Source of the DNA: Amphiura filiformis | Lineage: Eukaryota > Echinodermata > Ophiuroidea > Amphilepidida > Amphiuridae | Direction of reading: 5' to 3' | Length of the DNA stretch: 64,000 nt | Assembly (NCBI RefSeq): GCF_039555335.1 | Contig: NC_092628.1 | Span: 62,450,735 to 62,514,734 of the forward strand | In this document: piece by piece, positions 46,195 to 58,797 of the stretch | Numbering within the stretch: the first letter of the stretch is position 1 | Layout of the letters: each line of letters opens with the position of its first letter | Made by a program: the position numbers and the translations under genes | Notes under the pieces: model-generated | Told to the model about the DNA's origin: nothing | Databases searched by the model: none | The model's input: only the letters and a program-made list of their open reading frames with translations

Positions 46195-47955
46195 ATTAGG
46201 CTATTATATATTGAAAACACCAAAGGTCTAGCATACTTGGTTCTAATGTTACGAGGTTTTGTGATGTGTATTTTCTTATGTATTTTATTGTTTTTTTACT
46301 CCATATTTCGGCCTTTATATCTCAGTTTCAAATTTGCCGCCTTTGGCCCCCATGGACCAGATCGTGTCACACCCTCCCCAAATCCTCTGCAAGGTCACTT
46401 TGCTGTAGACATATGCTAATAATGCCCCCATGGAGCAGATCGTGTCACATATGGTGGTAGCAGAGGTCTTCGTTTATTTTAAAGCCACTAATTCAATATA
46501 TCAACACGAAAGTTTTGAACATTTTCCTTCTCCCCAGAAAAAACATGCACATGGGATGGAAATTTCACCCCTTATATTAAACCTTCCGCGTGCAGTGGGC
46601 ACACCTGACATCGAAATCCTAGCATGTGCCCACTGGGTTTGGATCTCCTTTATAGAATCCATACCATTCCTCTTGTGTGTCAGCTTTATTTGTCTATATA
46701 ATTTGAGTGCAAACACCACTAGGTCATGTTCCCCTCTGACCTGCCTGAATATTTACATTAAATCTTTGAAAGGGAAATTACTTCACTCGACCTACATAGG
46801 AAGATTAAAATATTCTTTTTTCAATGAAAAATGCTCAAACATAGCACACACTCTAAATAATGTACAACTTATCTTTTAATTATCATTGCATAATTGATAG
46901 TGCACAAGAAAGTGTTGTATAACTAGCAATATAATAATTTGTATTCAAATTAACTTAATTCAATGATGCAACTTCTTGGTGTGATTTTCCATCACTGCAA
47001 AATTTTGATATAGTACAACAACAAGATACTTGATTCAAAGTTTTTAAAGCTCCACTTCACAACACACTTCATCATTATATGATATCTTTAGCAGGTCTTG
47101 TCGATCCATATACAAAACTAAATTGCTCTATGAGTAGAACATGCTGTTCTTCATACTGTCATACTGATGTCACCTCTTGTTGATATTTAATGATGCAATC
47201 TTGGATGAGTTTTCAAAGCAACCACACCAGATCCTCTTCAGTTTATCCATCACTGTCAGATCTGCCTTCTGGTGTTTTACTTCTCAGCAGTATACTACAA
47301 GTTATGGGCAAAATGTCAGAAAAATAACAACAAAAGTGAATATTATGTCCTACTACAATAGAGTGTTGCAAGAAAAGCACAATTTTAATATATCCCTTCA
47401 GGCCTGTAGCCAAGATTTATTGGGGTGGGTGGGATGGGATCTTCCCCCTCTTCCTCTCAAAATAAAGCTGATGAAAATATACTTAACATGAAAGTATTTT
47501 CAAATTTGATGGGTTTTTTTTGCAAAAAACCCCCTTTTCATGCAACTGGTCACATATTTTAATGCAGGAATATTAACCCTATATGATATTTTCTCAAAAC
47601 TCTGTTCCTTGAGGGCATTATTAGTATACATCTATCCAGAAAAGCGACCTTTTGGGAGGGAATGTGACACTTTTTTTTTTAATTGAGCAATTGTTACCAC
47701 AAACATTTAGGCTATCATATACTGAAAACACCAAAGGTCTAGCATACCTGGTTCTAATGTTATGAAGTTTGTGATGTCTATTTTCTTGTACTTTATACTA
47801 TTGTTTTACTCCAAATTTTTGCCTTTATCAAATTTGCCTCCTTTGGCCCCATGGACCAGATATATGGTACCATCCATATCCTCCAAGAGGTCACTTTGCT
47901 GTAGACATATATGCTAATAAAGCCCCCATGGAGCTGATTGTGTCAAATATGGTTG
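46195..47955. repeat. Pair of direct repeats of about 250 bp, 1.5 kb apart
   Basis: 46195-46450 and 47710-47955 share AACACCAAAGGTCTAGCATA, ACTTTGCTGTAGACATAT and GCCCCCATGGAGC. GATCGTGTCACA occurs twice in the first copy, and its complement at about 46117. The 1.25 kb between has no coding frame of note. Confidence 0.55.
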
Positions 47956-48242
47956 TGGTATGCATGAACCAAATCCCCACCCTGTAAGTCTTGAGAACTG
48001 TCAGCTCTTCGAACATATCTCCTATTATGAAATCTTTATCATCCAATTGTATCGAGCTGATTTGGCAATTCATCAAACCTGTGCACAGCTTTGCAGTCAG
48101 GATTAACTTTCAAGATTATAAGGTTAACTATGACAATCATAACTCAGGGATTGAGATTTAAGGCCCTATTGCAGTCGCACATATTCGCCTGTCCAAGTGC
48201 GATTTATAGCACACCTCAACTTGAGGGTTGTGAGTGACATAC

Positions 48243-49724
48243 CTTCTTTAAAATCCAGTCTGCATCTTGCACAGCTCGGCTGATAATTTCTGTAACCCTC
48301 TGTGGATCAATCTCATCAGCATGACTATTGAAACTCTGAAATGCAATTGACAATTTTTTTTCTAGAATTAAAGCCATGTTATAACATTTGCTGAGAAGGG
48401 ACACCTCAATATTTTTCAAAATTCTGTTTTTTACACAATTATAATTTACGTTATTAAAAGGGGGTACTACACCCCTGTGGTAAATTTGTGACTATTTTTG
48501 CATTTCTCTCAAAAAATAAGAATACACTGGTTATAAAAGTTATGTATATTATTGGGGCAAGGAATCCAATTACTACACTGAAATTTCAGTGACTCAAGAC
48601 AAGTGGTTCAGTATATATGATAGGAAATGAGGTACATCATAGCGGTACCTTATTTCTTATCATAAATAACGAACCGCTTGTCTTGGGTCACTGACATTCC
48701 AGTGTAGTATTTGGATTCCTTGCCCGTATAATATACATACCTTTTGTTACCACTGTGTTTATATTAGTTTTTGAGAGAAATGCAAAAATAGACACAAATT
48801 TATCAAGGGGTGTAGTACCCCCTTAAACTAACATACCCAGCAAAAATCAAGACTCTAGGTGCTGTAGTTTAGTTAAAATCCGAGATTTTGAATAAAACAC
48901 AGGAACCGTCGTTTAATTATCACAATGGAAATATGTGACACGAAATCACACGATCAAGGGAAATGAGTCGGATGTCGCTAATATTGATTTTGAGATATTT
49001 GCAAAGAAAATGTTAAAATTGTTTTATATTGTTTTCAGCGACCTACCCTAATTTTTTTTTCATGTTACGCCAATCAAACAATTTTTTTAGACCTGATTTT
49101 ACATTTAAGTGTAGCTAAGACAAGGGTCAAATTTCAAAGTTGGTCAAATTTGATTAAAACATCACAAATTAGGTCATGGTCAATACGGCTAGTATGGCGT
49201 CGTTTCCCAACAATTTTGCCATATTTCCCCAGATAACGTTACAAAGTATTCTCTATAGACAGCTGGTGCGAACTGATAGTACAGGGATCTATACGATGAT
49301 TTTTATTTTTGGGTGCACCAAATGCACCACGTAATTGAAAAGCAGACTGGCACTGCACAGTACCGGCTTTGGTTGGTTACCAGTAATTAGTTGTACTCGT
49401 CTACATATGTAATCGGCAATTGGAGCCTACAAAACGTGGCGCATATATCATGACATCGGAATTTACAAAAATTCATCCAAGATAACCCTTTTGATTGACT
49501 GCTTATCATGAATATGATCTACTGTAGTTGTGAAGGAAAATAGGGAAAATAGTTGAATTCGGCAACCATGGCATTTATTTAAGCTTACTGAAGTTACTCA
49601 CTTGTCTTACATGATGTTTATAATGGTTCTGAGCCTCTTTTGGAAGTTTTTCACATACTCGAAATAAGTACTTGTATAGTTCCCTCGACGTCCTAATAAT
49701 CTGTCCCGAACTCGCTGCACTCAT
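48243..49724 (-). CDS. LYRM9: LYR motif-containing protein 9
   Basis: A member of the LYR/complex I superfamily, small helical mitochondrial proteins that bind the acyl carrier protein; the exact role of LYRM9 is not settled. Exon 1 (49602-49724) encodes MSAASSGQIIRTSRELYKYL, then FRVCEKLPKEAQNHYKHHVRQ split over the donor GTGAGT. Exon 2 (48243-48335) encodes SFNSHADEIDPQRV and SRAVQDADWILKK. Human LYRM9 has QLYRYLLRCCQQLP, YKHAVRQSF and RAIEDADWIMNK at the same places. After LKK the sequence is a good donor (GTATGT), but reading on gives VCHSQPSS and a stop at 48216, for 80 residues (human 78). Both endings are possible. Confidence 0.88.
48454..48826. mobile_element. Palindromic MITE with TTAA target, GGGGGTACTACACCCC ends
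   Basis: Long inverted halves around TGTAGTA, GGCAAGGAATCC and TGCATTTCTCTC. It lies about 30 bp upstream of LYRM9 exon 2 in plus coordinates, inside its intron. Relatives are at 55038-55389 and at 54843-54873 (one end only). Confidence 0.72.
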
Positions 49725-50744
49725 TCTGATCTGTCGAGTATTAAGCCGAATGCCCTGCTAATCATCCGCAGTCCGCAGCTGGAGCCCACTGGAGCCTGGT
49801 TGTTTTGGGTTGGATGGCTGGATATGCCACCCGTAGTTCAACTCGGCCCAAGTCGACTCGTCCCAGGGTTTATGCTCCTTTGGCCAATTTGTAGGGTCGG
49901 GATCAGGCGGATTCGAATATTCAGGTTTGAGCCGGGGGTTTGGCCCGGGGGTTTGGGAAGATTTGCTTTGATTTGCTGTCAAATCTGAGGAACAAATTCA
50001 AATGGATCAAGCGGCAAAATAAAGTTTGTCCTTTTGTTTAATGTCAAGTCTTTGCCATTCTAAGTTTTAGACCAACAATTTAGCAGTTATCAGTCCCAAA
50101 AGTTTCCATAATTCTAACCTTAGCTGTGGAGCTCTATGGGTTGGTGAATAATACCAGGGATCCCTGGTTTGTAAGCCATATTATGATTTGCTGAGGAATT
50201 ATAAATTTATGCTGGTGTAAGTTGAGACTTTATGGCACAGTAACAAAAAGCGAATAATCACCTGTTATGAACTATTTGACCATATAGTGCAATAAATAAC
50301 CACAGAATTAAAATTGCTTCTGTGATAATGACAGTAAAATTAAATTTCTATGATAAAACCAAGATCTTAGTTTTATTATCGACTGGAATGAAAAAGCGAT
50401 TCTGTTTTGTTAAGCCCGAAACAAACAAAAAAGCAAAGAGTTGAATTAAATATTAAATAAACATATTTATTAGATAACAAATACCCATCTTCAGTAGATA
50501 GCAATAATATGATCTTCAGTAGATAGCATAAGTATGTATAGCAGTGTGTCATTGACCGGTGTTAAATTTGTTTTTGAATTTAAGGATCCTTTCAACTGAA
50601 ATGTAAAAGAAGCTGTTATTTAATGATTATAATGTTTTCAAAATAATGTTAATGAATTTTTTAGTGCCTGTCAAGCCGGGCTGGCTGTCAAGTTTTATAC
50701 CAGTGGCTTCTTGGCTGTGTTGCAGGTGTGTGTTGCACAGAAGG
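49725..50744. other. Region upstream of LYRM9, no gene seen
   Basis: It should hold the LYRM9 promoter, but no motif can be named. A Pro-rich 74-codon frame at 49758-49982 looks like a by-product of GC-rich sequence. 50045-50122 is a lone end of the 13027-16224 element family. Confidence 0.4.
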
Positions 50745-50748
50745 TTAA

Positions 50749-51294
50749 CTAGTAACAAACGCAGGGCGCATGCGCGAGCCGGGAAGTTCAAGCTTGCTGT
50801 AGAATCGGTCCCTACACATGTACGACACGTTTGCAACGCCCCGACTCAGGTGTCAATTTGTGGATTAAATTAAATAAAATTAAATATCTTTTTTTCTATA
50901 TGTCCGTTTCTCCGTCTCCCGGGGAATTGACTTGAAAACACTATGAGGATTACTCATTTAATTTTTGAGGACAAAAATCATGAAATTGGTGGTGTACGGG
51001 AATTTTTTATAGCCAAGTTTTAAGGCCAAAAAAATATGATTTTTTTCGAAATTTTTTTTTACCGAAAATTCGACCCTTTCTCGCTTATCTGATGAATTTT
51101 CAACTTCTTTTTGACATATGTGCTAGATATGACTTTGGTGTTTATATTCCCTCAAGTAATTGTTGTAGTTTTGCTTAGTTTTATAAAAAGAAGTGATTTT
51201 CTGCATGGAGTCGTTTTGATATTCAGCTTTGTTTACGTTTCAAAACCAAAACTGAATTTCCCGGCTCGCGCATGCGCCGTGCGTTTGTTACTAG
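50749..51294. mobile_element. 546-bp element with TTAA target
   Basis: The ends CTAGTAACAAACGCA, then GGCGCATGCGCGAGCCGGGAA, are inverted over about 45 bp. TTAA is at 50745-50748 and 51295-51298. Confidence 0.75.
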
Positions 51295-53129
51295 TTAAAC
51301 AGAAGGTGTTATATCGCCCTCTATTTATCCAATTAATCTAACAGGTGTAATTTAACATCATAGTACATACGCGGTTCATCTTTCCCTGTTGTGTCACGCA
51401 ATTATGTCGTGCTTAGGGGTTGCGAGCATTGACGTCAAAACAGGTCAAAATTATAAACAGAGCCAGCGAGATTGCAGCACGGATGAAAGCTGATGAATAG
51501 GCGAAAACATTGGATAGATGAAAGACGAGCTGAATGGATAAGCTCATTGGCTCGGCGTAACTCGGGATTATTTTAGGACGGATTGATTAATTGTTTAATT
51601 GTTTTTGATCATTGGCAACATTTAATACATCATTTTGAAGGTAAGCTTTTCAATGCATGGATCCCATCATGATAATCATCGGGTGCATTGGTATTACGTA
51701 TTGCCAATGGCATTGCCCTGGCATGCATGGCCGGCAGTCAACTACCTGGACATGCTGGAATATAAACCTATCATGCCATTAGGAATTTGGAACCCTATCA
51801 TATGTCTACTTGTAAACAGCCCATTTCATAATCCCAATACTAATAATACTATAATTTTTCGGTAGTGTAGATCAGGGCGACATTTTTTGCAATGGATGTT
51901 ATTTATTCTGTTGATGTTTAAATTTGGATGAAAGTTATTTTGATGAGATCATGACATGAGTCCGCAACAACCGTATCTTTGCTCGAGAAGTCTCGCCACG
52001 AATCTGATCACCGATGAGCTCACATTCCAGGCTAGAGACCATTGGATTTGAAATCTAGTCAGATTTGCTGAAGCAGAAGCTTGCATGCCATGTAAAGCAA
52101 ATACATGTAGCAATGGAAGTTCAGAAGTAAACACAGCCGATCACAATTGGGCGATCGCATCAAGATTGTTGCTATAAAAATTGAACTTTGGATTGTTCAA
52201 AATTGGCAATCTTTACGCAAAAGATACAGTTGACTCATCAAAATAACTTTCATCCAAATATCGAAATAACATCGACTGTTGCAAAAAATGTCAACACTAA
52301 TCGACCGATAAATGATATGTATCAACAAATGTGTAACTATCGTACATGTATGCAAATTCGAAGCTAGAGTTCTCGGGTAACTGTATCAATTTGTTAAAGC
52401 AATGGTTGCCTATTCTGTAGGTATGCTAGGTGAATTCAAATTTGCCATCAAACTGCATCATTTTATATATCAAATCAAAGCCCTTGAGTAAACAAAGCCA
52501 AAACTGAAAACCATTTTTTCATAGCACTTTCCGTAGCAAAGTTACATCTTGTCAAAGATTGACTTTCATCGAAAAGTTTCAGCTAGCAAAATTCCCCAAA
52601 ACGGCATTTCGGGGGTGTTTCTAGATCTTAGTCTCATTATGATAGCAGCTTTTTTTAATGGAAATGCTATCAAAACCCTCTATAATACCTTGTGCGAGTG
52701 ACTTATCACCATAAAAAATCATATATTTGGGTCAAGTGAAGTATAGAAAACATATTTATGTACGTTTCCTTCTTCGCCAGTTGTTTTAAATTTCTATGTA
52801 AATATGCATTGACATTGTCGGCGAATTTGGCTGACTAGCAAATGTGTTAACTAAGGTTTGCCTGGGTTACCTATATTCTGAACATTCTAAAATTAAGTTG
52901 AAGTGCAATTAAAACAACATAATAGCGATCGCCCGTTCTGATCAGCAATGTTTACTTACAAACTTCCATTGCTTTGTAAACATGTTGTCATATGCTTCAT
53001 TTATTTCTGCTAGATTTCGATAGCAATGGACTTTTTATAGCCTCAAATGTTAAGCTATCGGTGAGCAAATTCATATGGCACAACTTCTTGTGTAATGAAA
53101 GCTTATATATTAAAAGTTAAACAAAATAA
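51295..53129. repeat. Dispersed repeat, diverged and partly inverted copies
   Basis: 51860-51945 is forward and 52000-52390 reverse relative to the 16615-17270 copy. 52860-53095 is forward again (ACTTCCATTGCTTTGTAAAC). The stretch between, about 52400-52860, shows nothing recognisable. Confidence 0.5.
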
Positions 53130-55017
53130 GGGGCTGTGCAATAATTATGAGCGGGGGGGGGGAATTTCCGAACGGCCCACCATAAATCGCTTGCCCCCTC
53201 TTGCCCTGCCAAATATCACCTCCCCTCCTCCTGCCTTGCCAAAATAATCTTTGACCCCTCCCCAGGGTCTTAGCTAGAAATTGAGGGTTGCCCGTCATTT
53301 GAATAAAATTGCCTGTCCTAATTTGACCTTTAAAACATTTACCAAACATCTATAGCCCATTGGGAGTTCAAAGAGTTCAAATATGTGCTGATATGGCCTT
53401 GTTTTACAAATTGGGTCTACTAAAAAGGTCAATTAGCTCCTCAAAACATGTTATACAATTTTAAATAATATAGCATCTGTCAAAGGCATTAATTTTGCCC
53501 GTCCCAGGAGCAAACTGGCCGTCTAAAATGACGGCCAGACGGGTGGCTAGCTAAGACCGTGCCCCTCCCCTTGTACTTGCCAAATTGTAGGGATCCCAAT
53601 TTTCAAACCTTAAATGGTCTGGATATGTTTGCGAGCGCAGCGAGCAGGAAAATTCTCATATTAAGGCGATATAATACCCCGATTTTCATCAGTACCCCTC
53701 TTCTTTTTTTTCTTGCAAATTTATTAAGTACATATATATGTTTATCACCTCATGTCCTGAACTTATAAAATATATCTACATATAAAGTGAATTTCAACAA
53801 TTTTAGTAAGTCATTTTAGCCCTATATATTTTTTGTTTACTGTAACCTAGTAACTCAGATCTGTGTTTCATAACAAACCATAATTTATTCTTTTGAAAAT
53901 GTTCAAGTAGGGTACATGGATAGAATACATTAAATCCTTTGTTATACTCTCTATAGAAAATCTATAGTGGTGCATGCAAAATACCTACCATGATATAACA
54001 CTGAATAAATTAAATAAACACTTATACAATGGATGTATAGTCATTAGTTGTTAGGAGAAGAAAAGGCTATTAGGTCACCGTATGTCAGGTTATAGGTCAA
54101 TTGGTTCAGGTCAAATTTAAGCATCAATTTTGAATACACATGTGAGAGTCTGTGATATCATATGAGGCATAATTTTGATATTCTGTCTTTAACTGGATAT
54201 ATATCGAGAAGTGCATGGTGGATATACTAATATACCTTGGGATGTAAATGGTGAGTACAATTTAGAATGCCTAGTTGAGACGGATTTCACAAATAAATAT
54301 AAAATAGTTACCAAAATCACAAAACTTAAGCTTACGGAAAACTACCCAATATGGTTGTATAGGTGACAAGAAAAACAATTATTTTCATCATTGCTGTAGT
54401 ATGGTTGTTGTAACCTGTTACCTATGGCTTAATTAAGTTTCAGTGCAATAATGTCGCAAGTTAAAAATGCAAAATATAGCTCAACATTGAAAATAGAAGC
54501 ATTTTAACCAGTTCCTTTTTTGATAGTTGTGGAGCACCAAGTTCATGACGTCATAAAAGAAATCAGGAACCACTTATTCCCATTTTACATATCAACTTTA
54601 TTTCCCTAATGTGTTAGCAACACATCCAAAATTTTAACGAAATCCGTTGATAGTAAGCTTTCCAAAATGAAGTGAATTTAAATCATCAGTGATGTACCTC
54701 CTTTTGGCTTCTATCTGTAAAAGCATGTAAGCTACATTGATACCGATACCACCAATAAAACGAGAAGATTTGCCCCTTCATTTTGCATACCACTTTGTCC
54801 AATTTTTTTTGTAATTTCTTCACAAAATGCAAAAAATGCAAAAAAAAAATCAATGGGTGTAGTACCCCCTTAAAGCGTTTCTGTACCGGTACTGTTTTCC
54901 TATAAGCCATATTAGAGCGTTTTATTTAAAAGGCGCCCCATGAATGAATGCCAAAAACCACATGCCCCCACCCCCATTTTACCCTCCCACCAGGGCTCAT
55001 AATTATTGCACAGCTCC
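53130..55017. mobile_element. 1.9-kb inverted-repeat element, PIF/Harbinger-like target
   Basis: The ends are GGGGCTGTGCAATAATTATG and GGAGCTGTGCAATAATTATG (inverse). TAA is on both sides. Transposase coding was not recognised, and a hAT MITE (53263-53561) is nested inside. Confidence 0.65.
53263..53561. mobile_element. hAT-type MITE with perfect 8-bp duplication
   Basis: CAGGGTCTTAGCTAG faces the inverse of CACGGTCTTAGCTAG. CCCCTCCC is duplicated at 53255-53262 and 53562-53569. Confidence 0.8.
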
Positions 55018-55037
55018 TAAATATTGTATACTGTTAA

Positions 55038-55389
55038 GGGGGTACTACACCCCTGCCAAATTTTGTGCCTAATTTTGCATTTTTCTCAAAAATATAGCGC
55101 ATTGGGGACAAGTAAGATACGTATATTATAGGGGCAAGGACTACAACTACTGCACTGGAAATTGTATTTCAGCGCAGACAACAGCTGTGGAGTTACGGCC
55201 AAAAAATGAGGGAAAACCAATATTTGATCAATAAATCAATAACTACTAGCTTTGAGTTGCTGAATTTTCAGTACAGTAGTTGTAGTCCTTGCCCCTATAA
55301 TATACATATCTTACTTGTCACTAATGTGCTATAATTTTTGAGAAAAATGCAAAAATAGGCACAAAATTGGCCAGGGGTGTAGTACCCCC
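55038..55389. mobile_element. Palindromic MITE with TTAA target, second copy
   Basis: GGGGGTACTACACCCC ends, nearly complete inversion, TTAA at 55034-55037 and 55390-55393. Same family as 48454-48826. Confidence 0.8.
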
Positions 55390-55393
55390 TTAA

Positions 55394-56470
55394 AATGTCA
55401 ATTTGTATATATTGTACTAAACTAATATAGTAAACCTATAAAATGTTTTGCAGGTTTCCTTAAATTACAAGCATGAAATGAGCTGCCAACTGTCCAGCGC
55501 CTCTTATTTTGCACAGGGTCCTATGCACACACTCTACATTGTACATCGTGTGCCCATACACAAGGACTAACACTTAAAAAGGACCTTGCAAAACTTAATA
55601 TACTGGTATAACCTTTCCTCTTTTATTTTTTTTAATATGGACTTGCTCGCTGCTCAGAGAAATGGGTTAGGTAATAAATCCGAATCTTGAATCTCATCAT
55701 GTCATGCTGTCAACAAGGTTTATATCCATGTCATGTAATATCATGCACCTGCCATCCAAGTCATGCGGACCGAGAAGCTGACTTGCACAATCAGCGAAGT
55801 CATGGTCTTATTTAGCTAGGATTTGACATCACAAGTGCTTGTCATTTTCACCAAAACTGCCTGTCCAAAATTTGACCCTGAATACATGAACCAGACCTTC
55901 TGGTTGGTCAGTCACTTCAAATTGCTATTGCATTAGACCTACCATTAGTTTTGATTTAGGTTCACAGATCTTATTTTTAGAATTTCACATATCAAAGGCA
56001 TTCATTTTGCCTTTGACAAAATTGCTCCATAAGTCACTCTTCAGTGAAGGCTCACTAGCATTATATTCATTGATCACCAGCAATCCTGGTATTATGAAGG
56101 TAGGGCTTACAGTTCTAAAATAGGTTTATTTGGACGCCATGCCTGGACTACCAAAGTATTACAATGGTTGAGTTATCTGACACCTCAGTCCTAAATGGTA
56201 ACTTGACTAATTGAAAATGGGGTACAGGACATTAACTGAGAACCATACCACTCCTACCACCAGCCTTCTTCACTTGATGGCTTGCTTCAATTTTGCCATC
56301 AAAACTGCTAGATATATGCCTATGATTGTATGGTACTGTCATTTGGCAAATGATCTGTCATCAAGATTCCTTGAATCGCAGAAAACAACGATGAAGACTT
56401 TGCACAATAGTGACCGAGTGATGATCTTCTTAAGGGTGGGAGATTTCCACTGAATGGGCTCATAATTCCA
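55394..56470. other. No gene recognised
   Basis: Upstream of the rabphilin-like gene. I see no exon or paired repeat. Confidence 0.4.
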
Positions 56471-56474
56471 GTGA

Positions 56475-56725
56475 TTAATGTGTCTTATTGAAATTCCAGT
56501 GATTAAAGTGTCTTATTGAATTTATTGAATTATTATCAGGAATTGCACCCCACCCTTTTTTGACCAAATCTTCAACATTGTAGTTATCAAGAAGACTGAA
56601 CATTGTCGGCTTGTCGCTATCGCAAATTTCATAGTCACTTCTGGGTTCAGAGTCTGAATTGATGCAGCATTTATTCTCATCTAACACACACTCATGAATT
56701 TCTTCTTCTTTAGAAACATTTGCGA
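56475..56725 (-). CDS. Possible coding fragment, unrecognised
   Basis: An open minus-strand frame rich in acidic residues: KEEEIHECVLDENKCC, EPRSDYEICDSDKP and FSLLDNYNVEDLVKKGWGA. The composition looks protein-like and TTGCAG or GATTCAG could be acceptors, but there is no start and no family match by eye. It may be a host exon or a transposon fragment. Confidence 0.25.
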
Positions 56726-56887
56726 CATTATTGGCACAATTACTGAATCACACACTGCAATATTGTTCTATTATATTGGCACTCTGACCCACCCACCTTC
56801 CGCACACACTATATGCCATTGTCTACTCTACATGTATATGTCTACATTTATCTCATTGTATTGTTTATTTCGTGACTTATTTTTCAG

Positions 56888-57699
56888 GTGTGAATTGATT
56901 GGTCTTTGATCTCAACTGGTTCGTCTACCCTATCATCTTGCCCATTCATTCCAACCAACCTTCCTCAACAAGAGCTCAACAGCAGCGGATCTTTTTCCCT
57001 GATTGTGTTGTAGTGTCATGGGAGAGTTCTCATCCAGTAGTGGCAATATGGATAAATGGACATGCCCCAATGATAGGCAACTGGCTCTCAGGGCAAAGTA
57101 AGTGAAGGGCCTGGGAAAGTCATGAGACTATATGACGCATGTCTAGTGGTTGCTGCATATGCAGTAAGTAAATGAATAGACATGCTTCGATGGTAGGCAT
57201 TTAGTTCTCAGGGCAGAGAAGTTGGAAGGAATCTTGGGGAAAGGCTATAGAGAATATACTGAGGTCCAAGTTCTTGGACATGACGAAATAACTGGAAAGC
57301 AAGTAAGGCATGAAGGACTGGGAAACCTGAGACATAGAATAGGGGCTGGGAAAGGGACACAAATTATTAAACATGGCTTTTGGATCATAGGAAGTAAGAA
57401 GCTCATCAATTGGATCAGGTATAAACATATTTAGACAGGGCCTTGAAAGGGGGAACCTGTGTAAAAATGACCCTGTTGCACATGTATCACCTTGTTAAAT
57501 TGTGTAGATTGTGCATGAACTTATACTGACAATGACTTATAATGACTCCACACAGGTTAGGCACTGGTTGGTCATTCCATACAACAAAGAAAGCAACAAG
57601 GAAAGCAGATGGAGCATTGAGTCGAGAGGAGACAGATGTTATTCAGTCTGTCATCCAGAGGGCAGAAAAGCTGGATACGGGAGAGCAGGAAAGAATAGG
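56888..57699 (+). CDS. RPH3AL/RPH3A: Rabphilin/Noc2-type Rab effector, first coding exons
   Basis: Rabphilin and Noc2 bind Rab3/Rab27 on secretory vesicles through an N-terminal helical and zinc-finger domain. Coding starts at 57018 (MGEFSSSSGNMDKWTCPNDR), and the exon ends at 57097 before GTAAGT. The second exon, 57556-57699, has acceptor CACACAG and donor GTAAGT. The join completes a Lys codon and gives CPNDRQLALRAKLGTGWSFH, almost the Noc2 sequence. Then follow SREETDVIQSVIQRAEKLDT and EQERIG, the Rab-binding helix. A 5' UTR start after TTTTTCAG at 56888 is plausible. The next exon (zinc finger) was not found before 64 kb, so rabphilin (with C2 domains) and Noc2 (without) cannot be told apart. 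Start choice rests on the match to MADTIFGSGNDQW in Noc2. Confidence 0.88.
57165..57235 (+). pseudogene. Decayed duplicate of rabphilin/Noc2 first coding exon end
   Basis: AATAGACATGCTTCGATGGT, then AGTTCTCAGGGCAGAG, aligns with the end of the exon at 57050-57105 (AATGGACATGCCCCAATGAT, then CTCTCAGGGCAAAG). The donor is lost (AGAAG in place of AGTAAG) and the frame closes, so it is a local duplication relic. Confidence 0.5.
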
Positions 57700-57835
57700 G
57701 TAAGTTTTATCAATTGATTAAGTGTAGATGAATTTGGTAACTTTTTAAACAGCAGAACTGCTTTGGATTCATTTGAAAAGAACAGGGGATCATCCCGGTA
57801 CTGTTGACTGTACTTAAAAATACACTCATCTACTC

Positions 57836-58789
57836 CAGGGACGGATTTAAGCAGTGGCCCGGTGGCCCGGGGCCAGTTGATTTTGCCTCGGGCCAGTAAA
57901 CTTCCAACAATGCTGGCCCAGCGGGCCACTAGATTTTTGATCCCATAACTCATATGAGGCAAGATAATCAGTGATGGACACAATTGGACACAGTTTCTGC
58001 TCCACTTGTCACCTGTATGTAATTTATATTTAATTATTTAATGATTTTTTTGTCTATTTATTTATTCTTATCCTTGCGTTGCAACTTGCAAGCAAGTTGG
58101 AAATATACCCGGTATGGCCGCTTTTTACGGCGATGTAGGTCTACATACTATTTCCAAGCTCTTTCATGCCCTATCTGATGATGATAGCGATATCGCAAAT
58201 ACCACATACTTGAACCTTTTCTTTTGTGAACTTTTGGAACTATAGATTAAGGAAGGACTACTGACTGAACTTATGTTAGTGACTAGTTTCTATATAGAGT
58301 ACGCTCAGTACAATATAATTAAAAATGTTCAGGTTTGCCTGAATTAAAGTGGCACCATAGATCCTGGAAAAAGATTTTTAGGGTCCATGGTGGCACAGAA
58401 TAAAACAATGTTAACACACAAGTAACATGTGTCAAGTTTGGTAATTGGTAGTCTCTAACTTTAAAAGTCGCATTGGAACGTGCAGGCCCGTAACCAGGAT
58501 TTTTTTTAAAGTTGACTTTTGTTCAAAATTTGGACCTTTTTTGACCGACAAGGACTGAAAACAACTATTTTTCGCTCGCTACGCTCGTAAATGTGACTTT
58601 TTTGGTCAAAATAGGGGACTCTTTTGGCATTTGGTGAGGGGGGGGGTGTTCACCACCTGCACTTTTTGCACTTTTTGCAGTAGAACATATTGAAAAAGTT
58701 GGGCCAGTAAATTTATTGCAGGGCCAGTAGATTTGCTGTTTCACTGGCCCGGAGGGCCAGTAGAAAACTGAAACCTAAGTCTGTCCCTG
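57836..58789. mobile_element. 954-bp hAT-type element with perfect 8-bp duplication
   Basis: CAGGGACGGATTTAAG faces the inverse of CAGGGACAGACTTAGG. ATCTACTC is at 57828-57835 and 58790-58797. The body repeats GGGCCAGTA-type sequence. Part of a second element (CAGGCCCGTAACCAGG at 58484) is nested inside. Confidence 0.78.
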
Positions 58790-58797
58790 ATCTACTC

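Noticed and set aside
46195-47955. Long terminal repeats of a retroelement
   Set aside because: No primer-binding site, polypurine tract or coding between the direct repeats.
49758-49982. Pro-rich ORF upstream of LYRM9
   Set aside because: GC-biased, mirrored by an ORF on the other strand, no family resemblance.
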